Origin: Candidatus Desulfofervidaceae bacterium
GTDB taxonomy: Bacteria > Desulfobacterota > Desulfofervidia > Desulfofervidales > Desulfofervidaceae
DNA: 64,000 nucleotides
Assembly: GCA_027038965.1 (NCBI GenBank)
Contig: JALWFG010000014.1
Coordinates: 1-64,000 of the forward strand
Direction of reading: 5' to 3'
The position numbers and the translations under genes were made by a program. This document shows, piece after piece, positions 44,842 to 52,346 of this stretch. Under the pieces are notes generated by a model. It saw only the letters and a list, made by a program, of their open reading frames with translations, ran no database searches and was not told where the DNA came from. Positions within the stretch are counted from its first letter, which is position 1, and the number at the start of each line of letters is the position of its first letter.

Positions 44842-45498
44842 TTACCTTTCAGAGGCAAAGTGATTGTTTGCCAATCCTCTTTTCACAAAAATAAGCCAGT
44901 TATCAATGATTTCATCCAGTTTCTTTTCATCTGCCTGATGGATGCCTATGCTGTCTAAATAGGGCAACACATAGGCCTGAAGTAAGCGATCCATCATGGC
45001 GTCTAGCATAAAGGCTGCCATTTCTAAGTCAATATCCTCTTTTATTTCTCCCTTTTTTTGGGCCTCTTCAAGTAAAGGAAAAAGATATTCCCGCGAGTAG
45101 AACCGGACGGCTTGGATAAACCTTTCCCTACCTGGGACCTTTTCCTCAAAAAGGATTTTTAGATATATATGGTAAATAAATGGATGTTTTTTAATAAATT
45201 CTATACCTGCCTTTATAGAGGTCTTTAATTTATCAAAAAAGGGCCCCTGAGTGGTTTCAATGGGTTTTAAAACCTGCTTTGCCAGCTTGATACCGTAAGA
45301 AAAGACATATCCAAAAAGGTGTTCTTTATTACGGAAATATTGGTAAATAGATCCTTTAGCAATTCCAAGCCTTTCTACAATACGGTTAATACTGGCCCGA
45401 TGGTACCCTGCTTGGGCAAATTCTTCACTGGCCGCTTCAAGCAGCCTTTGCTGTTTGGTAGAAGGGAGAGCTAAAAATGTTTTCTGTGGCTGAAACAT
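44842..45498 (-). CDS. TetR-family regulator heading the mqn operon
   Basis: 218 residues from the ATG at 45498. The HTH at about 18-60 reads RLLEAASEEFAQAGYHRASI then NRIVERLGIAKGSIYQYFRNKEHLF, the TetR_N pattern, followed by a helical ligand domain. Nine bases separate it from mqnE. A dyad overlaps its own transcription start, so it should repress the whole operon. The ligand is unknown. No Shine-Dalgarno is visible: the transcript may be nearly leaderless. Confidence 0.9.
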   Translation of the reverse strand: MFQPQKTFLALPSTKQQRLLEAASEEFAQAGYHRASINRIVERLGIAKGSIYQYFRNKEHLFGYVFSYGIKLAKQVLKPIETTQGPFFDKLKTSIKAGIEFIKKHPFIYHIYLKILFEEKVPGRERFIQAVRFYSREYLFPLLEEAQKKGEIKEDIDLEMAAFMLDAMMDRLLQAYVLPYLDSIGIHQADEKKLDEIIDNWLIFVKRGLANNHFASER

Positions 45499-45499
45499 A

Positions 45500-45541
45500 A
45501 TGACCACTTGGTCATCATAATAGATAATTTAAAAAAGTCAA
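45500..45541 (-). promoter_or_regulatory. Promoter and TetR operator of the mqn operon
   Basis: Minus strand: TTGACT (45541-45536), 16-base spacer, TATGAT (45519-45514). The perfect dyad ATGACCA-CT-TGGTCAT (45500-45515) overlaps the -10 end and the expected start point and touches the ATG at 45498. A repressor bound there would block initiation. Confidence 0.7.
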
Positions 45542-45552
45542 GAAGTTAGTTG

Positions 45553-45565
45553 TGTCCTGCACCCC
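45553..45565. repeat. Half copy of the dispersed GTCCTGCACCCC repeat
   Basis: GTCCTGCACCCCA, matching one arm of the palindromic repeat seen whole at 48738-48762 and partly at 39776-39793. Confidence 0.4.
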
Positions 45566-45696
45566 ACAGCGCAGTATTTAAAGTTTGACTTTTTTAAAAT
45601 GTTCTGCTAATTAAAATAAAGATGTGCTACAACTAATAGTTAAATTGAAGGATAATGAATTAGATAATGGGTTATATAGCCACGAAGCGAATTTAT

Positions 45697-45712
45697 TGGC
45701 ATAAATTCTGCA
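45697..45712 (+). promoter_or_regulatory. Sigma54-like (-24/-12) site at the start of the microsatellite
   Basis: TGGCATAAATTCTGCA has TGGCA and TGCA in the correct 12-base GG-to-GC register. The -12 C is the first base of the CACT tract, so transcription would start about 12 bases inside the tract. Confidence 0.45.
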
Positions 45713-45806
45713 CTCACTCACTCACTCACTCACTCACTCACTCACTCACTCACTCACTCACTCACTCACTCACTCACTCACTCACTCACTCACTCACTCA
45801 CTCACT
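45711..45806. repeat. Perfect (CACT)24 tetranucleotide microsatellite
   Basis: 96 bases, 24 exact copies without interruption, ending 82 bases before the histidine kinase ATG. Tetranucleotide tracts of this length are rare in bacteria and are prone to slipped-strand copy-number change. Confidence 0.97.
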
Positions 45807-45888
45807 AGTAAAGAGTCTTTAAGTTATCATATCTTTCATTTCCTTTCTTCTACTATCCCACTTAACCTGTCTTTAGGAGGTAAATTTT

Positions 45889-46965
45889 ATGGAAATTAGT
45901 TTTGCTGAAAAAGTTCAGATCTTGAAGCTAGCACTGAGTTTCCTTAATGAGGATGTAATTATTACTGACATAGATGGAAATGTTAAATACATCAATAAGG
46001 GCAGTTTAGTAATTAACCCTGAAGAAAGATTGTTTAATATATTTGATTTTTTAGATTCCAATGACCAAAAAGAAATCAAGCAAGCCCTTGTAAAACATCA
46101 GGAGTGGTGTGGTGAGGTTTTTGTTAAATCTCAAGATAAAGAAAGGAGTAAAAAGTTTCTTAAAGCTATATCTGTAGCAGTGGATGATGGCAGGACATTC
46201 TGTTACCTTTTTGTGTTTTCTGATACCTGTTTTAATTCTGGTCTCCAAAAGAAGTTGCAACAAGCGTCAAAGATGGTTTCCCTTGGAAGTATTGCTGCAG
46301 GGGTTATACATGATTTGAATAATCTTCTTTCTCCTATTTTGGCCTATTCCGAGATTCTTCTTCAGGAAATTTCTTCTGAAGACCTTATTTATAAAAGGTT
46401 GAAAATAATCAATGAGGCGGCTTATCAGGCAAGAGAATTAATCACTCAGCTTCTGTCCTTCACTCGCTCCAAGGGATTTTCGTTTATTCCTCTTCAATTG
46501 AGTCAAGTAGTTATAAAGGCCTTTAACTTTATCAGAAATTTCATTTCCCCTCAAATTGAAATGGACCTCAGTCTGAATAGTAGAGGTTTTATTATGGCCG
46601 ATCCTATCCAAATTTATCAAATTTTGATTAATTTGTGTCTTAATGCATCTGAGGCCATAAAAGATAAAGGGAAAATCCGGGTTGAGGTTGAAGATATGGA
46701 TTTAAAAGAAAAAGATGGAGTTAGCAAATATATAAAACTTGCTGTGAGCGATACAGGAATGGGTATGGATGAGCAGATTCGAGAAAACATATTTTCTCCT
46801 TTTTTTACTACTAAAGAGCATGGTATAGGATTGGGATTATTCGTGGTATATGAAATTGTGAAAATGCTTGGAGGTAAGATTACTACTTACAGCAAGTTAG
46901 GTCAGGGAACAACTTTTGATATTTTACTCCCAAGGGTAGATAAAAACCTTTCAATTCCAAAATAA
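45889..46965 (+). CDS. PAS-type sensor histidine kinase, NtrB-like, cytoplasmic
   Basis: 358 residues without membrane segments. A PAS-like sensor lies at about 15-120 (DVIITDIDGNVKYINKGSL), the dimerisation/phosphorylation helix has His about 141 in GVIHDLNNLLSPI, and the HATPase_c domain runs from about 225 with NLCLNASEAI, DTGMGM and GIGLGLFVVYEI. AGGAGG stands before the ATG. No response regulator is adjacent. The soluble NtrB-like form commonly pairs with sigma54 activators. Confidence 0.92.
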   Translation: MEISFAEKVQILKLALSFLNEDVIITDIDGNVKYINKGSLVINPEERLFNIFDFLDSNDQKEIKQALVKHQEWCGEVFVKSQDKERSKKFLKAISVAVDDGRTFCYLFVFSDTCFNSGLQKKLQQASKMVSLGSIAAGVIHDLNNLLSPILAYSEILLQEISSEDLIYKRLKIINEAAYQARELITQLLSFTRSKGFSFIPLQLSQVVIKAFNFIRNFISPQIEMDLSLNSRGFIMADPIQIYQILINLCLNASEAIKDKGKIRVEVEDMDLKEKDGVSKYIKLAVSDTGMGMDEQIRENIFSPFFTTKEHGIGLGLFVVYEIVKMLGGKITTYSKLGQGTTFDILLPRVDKNLSIPK

Positions 46966-47075
46966 GGCTAAAGGCTAAAGGCAAAAGGCGAAGGGCGAAG
47001 GTTGTAGAGGGAAAAAGCTTCCCTTAAGACTTAACAACTAAGGACTTAAGCACTAGGGACTAAGGACTAAAATAT
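46966..47075. repeat. Low-complexity purine repeats (GGCTAAA / ACTAAGG)
   Basis: Directly after the kinase stop stands GGCTAAAGGCTAAAGGC with degenerating GGCGAAGG copies. From about 47031 there are repeated ACTAAGGACT/ACTAGGGACT units. Similar words recur at 49828-49860. No gene is seen. Confidence 0.5.
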
Positions 47076-47119
47076 GTCCACCCTGGAGGGGGGCACTACA
47101 AAATTGAAATTTCCCAAAA

Positions 47120-47152
47120 ATCCCAGATATCCCTTCTTAAGACATCTGGGAT
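47120..47152 (-). terminator. Intrinsic terminator of the DEAD-box helicase gene
   Basis: ATCCCAGAT and ATCTGGGAT (47120-47128, 47144-47152) form a 9-bp perfect stem with a 15-base loop. On the minus strand it is followed by TTTTTGGG, 24 bases after the helicase stop. Confidence 0.65.
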
Positions 47153-47175
47153 CTTGGGTCAGAGATTCAATTATC

Positions 47176-48336
47176 TTACCATTGTCCCCATTTATACCCT
47201 TTAGAGGTAATTTGTCTAGGCAGTTTTTGCTTGCATATAGAGGCACAAACGGTCTTTTTGATAAAGGCAAATTTGCGCCGTTCCTGAGGGGTGACAAAGG
47301 TGACCGCAATCCCTCTCTTGCCTGCTCTGCCTGTTCTTCCTATTCTATGAATGTAAGATTCAGGATTTTGAGGCAAGGCATAATTTATGACATGGGTTAA
47401 ATCATGGATATCTATTCCTCTAGCGGCAACGTCAGTGGCTACTAAGATGTTGGCCCGATGCCTTTTAAAGTGGTTTATGGCCCTTTCTCTTTGGCGTTGG
47501 GTCATATCACCATGAAGGGCAATAGCCCCATATCCCCTTTCAATAAGCCTGGCCGCAATCCTGGCCGTGTCCAATTTAGTTTTGCAGAAGACGAGACCAT
47601 AAAAGGTATCAGAGGTATCTATAAGCTTACACAAAAGGGAAAATTTATCTTCGGCAAAGACATCAAAGTAGATTTGCTGGGTAAGGTTTACCGTAGGAGT
47701 TTTTGTGCTAACTGCTATAAATTCGTAATTTTTCATGTATTTTCTGGCAATCTGCAATATAGGTTTGGGGATGGTAGCAGAGAAAAGAAGCATCTTTTTT
47801 TCTTGATTGGTGTGTTGCAATATCCGTTCAATGTCTTCTATGAAACCCATATTGAGCATTTCATCGGCCTCGTCTAGAACAAAAAAGGAAATCTTATTTA
47901 AAACAAGGCTTTTCCTCCTTAAATGGTCCAAAACCCGACCAGGAGTCCCCACCACAATATTGACCCTTTTCTGAAGTTTGCGCAACTGAACATTAATTGA
48001 TTGTCCCCCATATACAGGCAATACTTGAAGCCTCTTTTTGCCCTTTAAGGATTCTATTTCAGCCGCTACCTGAAGGGCAAGTTCTCGGGTAGGCACAAGG
48101 ATAATGGCTTGCACATGAGATGTCTGTTCACTCAGGGCCTCAATAATAGGGATGCCAAAGGCAGCGGTTTTGCCAGTGCCTGTTTGGGCCTGTCCTACAA
48201 CATTTTTCCCCTCTTTCATAAGAATGGGGATGACCTTTTCTTGAATAGGGGTGGGCTTTTTAAACCCCTTCTTTTTCAGGGCCATAAGGGTTTCTTGAGA
48301 CAGCCCCAATTTTTTAAACTCTACTAAACTTTCCAT
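47176..48336 (-). CDS. DEAD-box RNA helicase
   Basis: 386 residues from the ATG at 48336 (AAGGAGA upstream; the frame opens at 48378). All core motifs are present: Q-motif KPTPIQEKVIP, AQTGTGKTAAFG, PTRELALQ, GTPGRVLDH, VLDEADEML, SATIP, ATDVAARGIDI and HRIGRTGRAG. Only a very short tail follows the core, so it lacks the RNA-binding extension of DeaD/CsdA or DbpA. Likely ribosome assembly or mRNA decay; the partner is unknown. Confidence 0.95.
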   Translation of the reverse strand: MESLVEFKKLGLSQETLMALKKKGFKKPTPIQEKVIPILMKEGKNVVGQAQTGTGKTAAFGIPIIEALSEQTSHVQAIILVPTRELALQVAAEIESLKGKKRLQVLPVYGGQSINVQLRKLQKRVNIVVGTPGRVLDHLRRKSLVLNKISFFVLDEADEMLNMGFIEDIERILQHTNQEKKMLLFSATIPKPILQIARKYMKNYEFIAVSTKTPTVNLTQQIYFDVFAEDKFSLLCKLIDTSDTFYGLVFCKTKLDTARIAARLIERGYGAIALHGDMTQRQRERAINHFKRHRANILVATDVAARGIDIHDLTHVINYALPQNPESYIHRIGRTGRAGKRGIAVTFVTPQERRKFAFIKKTVCASICKQKLPRQITSKGYKWGQW

Positions 48337-48693
48337 AACACTCTTCTCCTTGTAAACTTTCTGTTTTTGGATATCCAATTCCTGAATTTACCATTATTTT
48401 ATTGTAGATAAACCTTATGCTGACTTTAAAAGATAGACAGGAAAGGCATGAATCACAGTTTAGGAATTAGCTACCCATCGCTACACCATAACATATTAAG
48501 GAACGTTTGGCTATACCAGAATTCCGCCAAAGTCACCAAAGATAACGGCATATCAAGAGTTAATTTTTTCTCTGGCTCTTTTTGATTGGATGTAATATGA
48601 TTGTTTCATGTTTAAAAGCCGGAAAAAATCAAGCTATCGCAATTGCCTTTTGAAATTGAGTTAGTGTGTCAGGAAATGCTGCGATGGCAGGCC
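48337..48693. other. Scarred intergenic region left of the PIN fragment
   Basis: 357 bases without an intact gene. It includes TTTGGCTATACC (48508-48519), which recurs at 49949-49958, and CCGCCAAAGTC (48525-48535), related to CCGTCAAAGTC at 49776. The right part runs into a decayed reading frame (48616-48759). Confidence 0.4.
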
Positions 48694-48759
48694 TTAATGG
48701 CCAAACATCACTGTTTTAAAAGAATTGTGGCCAGTTTGTCCTGTACTCCTGGGGTGTAG
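48616..48759 (+). pseudogene. Decayed gene fragment ending in the dispersed repeat
   Basis: An open frame without a start codon reads KPEKIKLSQLPFEIELVCQE then MLRWQALMAKHHCFKRIVAS and ends inside the palindromic repeat at TAG 48757. The composition looks like protein rather than noise, but no family was recognised. Its truncation point coincides with the repeat. Confidence 0.3.
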
Positions 48760-48954
48760 GACACTTTCCCTTCTTAAAACATCAGGAGTGTTTTCTATTT
48801 CAAATTTTAAAATTTGACTTGATACCAAAGTGAAAATTCCTCGGTCACATAAAGACATAACAATTTTTATCGCTTCAGCTTCAAGATGGACAATAGGATT
48901 GCTCTGGTTATCAAAAAGTCTATTTAAACAGCAACAATCCATGTAGATTTGCAT
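48694..48954 (-). pseudogene. Truncated PIN-domain gene
   Basis: From the ATG at 48954: MQIYMDCCCLNRLFDNQSNP then IVHLEAEAIKIVMSLCDRGI, and TLVSSQILKFEIENTPD with the PIN acidic residues D6 and E in LKFEIE. After about 65 residues the homology-like part ends and the frame runs through the dispersed repeat (VLRRESVLHPRSTG) into junk. The C-terminal third with the last catalytic Asp is missing. The ATG lies four bases from the crossover side of an attC-like site. Confidence 0.55.
48738..48762. repeat. Palindromic dispersed repeat (full copy)
   Basis: Bases 48738-48762 read GTCCTGTACTCC, T, GGGGTGTAGGAC: an imperfect palindrome. Partial copies are at 39776-39793 (CTGCACTCCTAGGGGTGTA) and 45553-45565. 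It lies exactly where a minus-strand PIN gene and a plus-strand fragment both lose their reading frames. Confidence 0.55.
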
Positions 48955-48957
48955 TTT

Positions 48958-49039
48958 TTCTAACACCCAGGTTCAGCACCCGACAAGACGCCAGGCAAAG
49001 CGTAGCAGTTTGGCGATCAGGTAGAGCGATTTGTTAGGC
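48958..49039 (-). mobile_element. attC-like integron recombination site between PIN genes
   Basis: On the minus strand the site opens with GCCTAAC (49039-49033, exact RYYYAAC) that contains the PIN gene stop, and closes with GTTAGAA (48964-48958, six of seven for GTTRRRY). CTAACA and TGTTAG pair at the ends, and CGCCA/TGGCG pair inside around GCTACGC. The length is 82 bases. The next gene starts within ten bases. These are features of gene-cassette junctions; no integrase is in the window. Confidence 0.4.
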
Positions 49040-49456
49040 TTTTTTATAAACTTCAATATTGAATTTTTCAGTTGCTCGCAATAAAGCTTTGTCTAAAGTT
49101 GCTAAAGGTAAATTTTTTCTAATAGCCAACTCCAAATACGATGCATCGTATGTGGATAATTGAGCTTCACGTGCTAACAAGAAAATATTCATCATCATCT
49201 TCTCAGAGAGTTGCTGTTCAATATCAATAGGCAATTCAGATAGTAGTTCCAAAAAGCGAATACTATCAATATATCTTAATCTTCCCCTTTTTTCAGCAAC
49301 TACTAATACATTTCTTACTTCAAGAGGCCAAATACATGGAACAATAGCACGCACATATTTTAAAGATTCCAAAACATTATCAGCATATTGATTGGCTTCA
49401 TCAGCAAAACACCATGACATTACAACAGAATTATCAATTACAACTGCATGCTGCAT
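49034..49456 (-). CDS. PIN-domain toxin (VapC-like)
   Basis: 140 residues. Acidic PIN positions: D in VVIDNSVVMSWCF, E in WPLEVRNVL, D in LSTYDASYLELA and D in PLATLDKAL. The LPLATLDKALLRAT ending is common in VapC toxins paired with Phd/YefM antitoxins. Its start overlaps the antitoxin stop by one base. The stop sits in an attC-like site. Confidence 0.88.
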   Translation of the reverse strand: MQHAVVIDNSVVMSWCFADEANQYADNVLESLKYVRAIVPCIWPLEVRNVLVVAEKRGRLRYIDSIRFLELLSELPIDIEQQLSEKMMMNIFLLAREAQLSTYDASYLELAIRKNLPLATLDKALLRATEKFNIEVYKKA

Positions 49457-49695
49457 TAATCTCTACCCATCTCAATCAAGGTTTTTAAATCAAGTCCTTG
49501 CAATTTCTTGTTTTTTCTAAATTGCTTTAACTGCTCAATAGTTTTAGAAGATGCATATTTATTTCTATCATTATAAGGAGATAATATAGCAATGGGAACA
49601 CCGTGCTTAGTTATAATAATTTTTTCGCCTTTAGAGACTCTATCAAGTAATTTGGGTAAATGAGTTTTGGCTTCATATGCTCCTACTTGATTCAT
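49456..49695 (-). CDS. Phd/YefM-family antitoxin
   Basis: 79 residues. The N-terminal Phd fold is typical: VGAYEAKTHLPKLLDRVSKG, EKIIITKHGVPIAIL. The polar C-terminal half (about 45-79) would bind the PIN toxin. GGAGAT precedes the ATG. It should repress its own promoter through the palindrome just upstream. Confidence 0.9.
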   Translation of the reverse strand: MNQVGAYEAKTHLPKLLDRVSKGEKIIITKHGVPIAILSPYNDRNKYASSKTIEQLKQFRKNKKLQGLDLKTLIEMGRD

Positions 49696-50011
49696 AAAAA
49701 ATCTCCTACTAGTTTTAGACTAGTCTAAAATAGACTGCTAACATTGTCAAGCTTTTTGCAATTCTCAACATGACCCCGTCAAAGTCCTTAGGGCAGTCAT
49801 AAAGGATTTGAGATAATCAAGGGTAAATGCTAAATTTAGCTAAGGGCTAAGGTAAAAGAGTTTTTAGCTTCCAATCTACATGTATTACTGAATTTGCTTA
49901 AAAGTAGGGGAGTAAGATTTTGGAAATTCCGACTTTGACGGAGGTCTTTTGGCTATACCCATGGACATCTTTTTTAGGAAATGTTATTTTTAAAAGGCTT
50001 TTGAATTTCCT
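49696..50011. other. Intergenic region between the toxin-antitoxin pair and mutS2
   Basis: 316 bases. Beside the promoter above it holds an inverted repeat: CCGTCAAAGTC (49776-49786) and GACTTTGACGG (49931-49941) bracket 144 bases of low-complexity CTAA-rich sequence. This may be a decayed mobile element. TTTGGCTATACC follows the right arm. Confidence 0.4.
49713..49750 (-). promoter_or_regulatory. Promoter and operator of the Phd/PIN operon
   Basis: TTGACA (49750-49745), 17-base spacer, TAGACT (49727-49722) on the minus strand. The perfect palindrome TTTTAGACTAGTCTAAAA (49713-49730) covers the -10 box, a standard arrangement for toxin-antitoxin autorepression. Confidence 0.75.
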
Positions 50012-52333
50012 ATGGATGCCAAGACACTACAAGACTTAGAGTTTAATGTCTTTTTGGATTTTTTATCTACTTATGCCAGTTCTTTGTCTGGAAAGAGGGC
50101 CGTTAAGGTCCTAATGCCCTTATTTAATTCCAAAGAAATAGAGAAAAAGTACAAGTATATCAAAGAAATAAAGGCCTGGCTGTGGGATCCCAAATTTCCC
50201 TTGCCTCAAGTACCTGATCTATCCTTTATTTTTAAGCAAAAACCTCCAGAAGGGATTTTAAATCCCACAGACATCTTTCTGGTAGGCCAGTTTTTGACCC
50301 TTGGGGCCAGAATAAAAAAGTATTGGGAAGAGCGTCAGAGAGAGGCCCCATCTATATGGGATATGCTTCAAGATTTAGACCCCTTGATTCCATTGAGACA
50401 GACTATATCCCGGTCTGTGAATGCAAAGGGAGAGGTTTTAGATAGTGCCAGCCCTCAGCTTAAAGGCTTGAGGGAAAACGTCCAAAATTTAAAGGCAAAG
50501 ATTAGGGAAACCCTAAATCAACTTCTTGAATCCCCATCTTATAAATCTTTCTGGCAGGAGAAACTTATTTTTCTTCGCCAAAATCGGTATGTGGTGGCCT
50601 TGAAAAGCGAATATCAACCCTTTCTAAAGGGCATTGTCCATGATTATTCTCGCAGTAAGGCAACTTGTTTCATAGAGCCCTTAGAGATCTTGCCCTTAAA
50701 TAATGAGCTCCAGGTAGCCATTAAGGAAGCCGAAGAGGAGGAAAAGAGGATCCTTAAGTCTTTAACACAGGCCATCCAACATCACGCCGAAGTCTTTGAA
50801 AGAAACCAGAAAATTTTGACTGCCTTAGATGTATTTATTGCCATTGGCAAATTTGCTAGAGATTATGATTGTAGTTTCCCAATTTTTGATAAAAATCTTT
50901 TTTTTAAAGAGGTCAGGCACCCTATCCTTTATTGGCAAGAAAAAAGGCATCACACAAAAAGGGTGGTACCAATAAATCTCCATTTAGAGAGAGATAAAAG
51001 GGTGGTGATTATTTCAGGTCCCAATGCCGGGGGAAAGACAGTCGCCCTAAAGACCCTGGGACTATGTGTCCTTATGGCCCAAAGCGGTATTCCAATTCCT
51101 GCGGCTGAGGCGGTTATGCCTGTATTTCAGGCTGTATTTAGCGATATTGGGGACGACCAGAATTTGATTTATGAGATGAGCACCTTCTCGGCCCATCTTA
51201 AAAGGCTTAATGAGATAGAGGCCCAGGCCAGGGAAGGAGCACTCGTTTTAATAGATGAAATGGGTAAAGGGACCAATCCCACAGAAGGGGTGGCTTTGTC
51301 TATGGCTTTTCTTGATGCCTTGAGGCAAAAGGGGGCTCAGGTGGTGGTAACTACCCATTTTGACGGATTAAAGGTATATGGCCTTAAAGAAAAGGGGGTT
51401 TTGAATGTGGCTGTAGGTCTTGACACCCGGGACTTTAAGCCTACTTATCAACTCCATTATGGTTCTTTTGGAACAAGTTTTGCCATAGAGATTGCTAGAA
51501 AAATGGGACTTCGTCCTTATCTTTTAGAAAAGGCCCACTTTTATCTGCAAAAAATTGGAGGTAAGGCCGTAGAGGTCATTAGTGAAATCATGCAATTGAA
51601 AGAAGAACTGCGGCAAAAAAGGCAATTTGTGGTTAAATTGCTCCAAAAAATTATCTTGTTGCACAAAAGACAGAAGAAATTGGTGGGTGAGATAGAGGCC
51701 CAAAAGGCCGAAATCTACCATCAATATAAAGCCCGGTTGGATGCCCTGTTGGAGAACATAGAGAGAAATATTCGGGGATTGTCTAAAAAGAAACAAGGCC
51801 CTCTGAAGACCATAGAGGGCTTGCAGCGTCAAAAACAAATTCTTAAAGAGGTTAAGGCCAATTTGGCGGCCAAGGTTACCCCTGAACCTTCGTTGGTCCC
51901 GGGTTGTTGGGTAAAACTTTCAGCCCAACTGGGTCATAAAATCGCCCAGGTTAAAAAGATTACTCCAGAGGCTGTTGAGGTAACTGTTGGCAGTCTTCGC
52001 TTCCAAATTCCCTTTGCAAGTATTGAAAAGGTAGTGGATTCTCCTCCCCATTTGCCCCAGGGTGTAAATGTAAAAACGCAATCTGCTCCTACATCGGAAG
52101 TTTACCTTTTGGGCAAAAGGGTTGATGAGGCGTTGCCAGAAATAGAAAAGGCTATTGACACGGCCCTATTATGTGGTTTAAAGCAAATAAGGATTGTTCA
52201 CGGATTGGGGACAGGGAGACTGCGAGCCGCAATTTGGGATCATTTAAAGACACTTCCTCAAGTAGCTGAATTCACCGAGGCCTCTCAATATGAAGGTGGA
52301 CAGGGTGTAACCATCGTAAAGATAAGAAGGTGA
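50012..52333 (+). CDS. mutS2: MutS2 family protein (Smr-domain ATPase)
   Basis: 773 residues. The core MutS-like ATPase has Walker A SGPNAGGKTVALKT near 335-345, DIGDDQNL, Walker B ALVLIDEMGKGTNPTEG and TTHFDGLKVY. A long coiled-coil region lies at about 520-630. The C-terminal Smr nuclease domain (about 700-773) has IRIVHGLGTGRL. MutS2 resolves recombination intermediates and, in some bacteria, rescues collided ribosomes. It lacks the mismatch-recognition domain of MutS. Confidence 0.95.
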   Translation: MDAKTLQDLEFNVFLDFLSTYASSLSGKRAVKVLMPLFNSKEIEKKYKYIKEIKAWLWDPKFPLPQVPDLSFIFKQKPPEGILNPTDIFLVGQFLTLGARIKKYWEERQREAPSIWDMLQDLDPLIPLRQTISRSVNAKGEVLDSASPQLKGLRENVQNLKAKIRETLNQLLESPSYKSFWQEKLIFLRQNRYVVALKSEYQPFLKGIVHDYSRSKATCFIEPLEILPLNNELQVAIKEAEEEEKRILKSLTQAIQHHAEVFERNQKILTALDVFIAIGKFARDYDCSFPIFDKNLFFKEVRHPILYWQEKRHHTKRVVPINLHLERDKRVVIISGPNAGGKTVALKTLGLCVLMAQSGIPIPAAEAVMPVFQAVFSDIGDDQNLIYEMSTFSAHLKRLNEIEAQAREGALVLIDEMGKGTNPTEGVALSMAFLDALRQKGAQVVVTTHFDGLKVYGLKEKGVLNVAVGLDTRDFKPTYQLHYGSFGTSFAIEIARKMGLRPYLLEKAHFYLQKIGGKAVEVISEIMQLKEELRQKRQFVVKLLQKIILLHKRQKKLVGEIEAQKAEIYHQYKARLDALLENIERNIRGLSKKKQGPLKTIEGLQRQKQILKEVKANLAAKVTPEPSLVPGCWVKLSAQLGHKIAQVKKITPEAVEVTVGSLRFQIPFASIEKVVDSPPHLPQGVNVKTQSAPTSEVYLLGKRVDEALPEIEKAIDTALLCGLKQIRIVHGLGTGRLRAAIWDHLKTLPQVAEFTEASQYEGGQGVTIVKIRR

Positions 52334-52346
52334 GATTTAAAGGCCC

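Larger units (their letters stand above)
45516..45888 (+). other. Intergenic region upstream of the histidine kinase gene
   Basis: 373 bases holding a weak sigma70-like pair (TTGACT 45585-45590, TAATTA 45608-45613), a half repeat, a sigma54-like site and the (CACT)24 tract. A 51-codon frame (45667-45822) starts MGYIATKRIYWHKFC and then reads T-H-S-L repeats through the tract to a TAA. Whether it is translated is unknown. Confidence 0.5.

Noticed and set aside
45711-45806. CRISPR-like tandem array
   Set aside because: It is an uninterrupted 4-base repeat with no spacers, hence a microsatellite.
47074-47400. 108-residue plus-strand ORF over the helicase end
   Set aside because: It runs antisense through the helicase gene and its terminator; no domain or ribosome site supports it.
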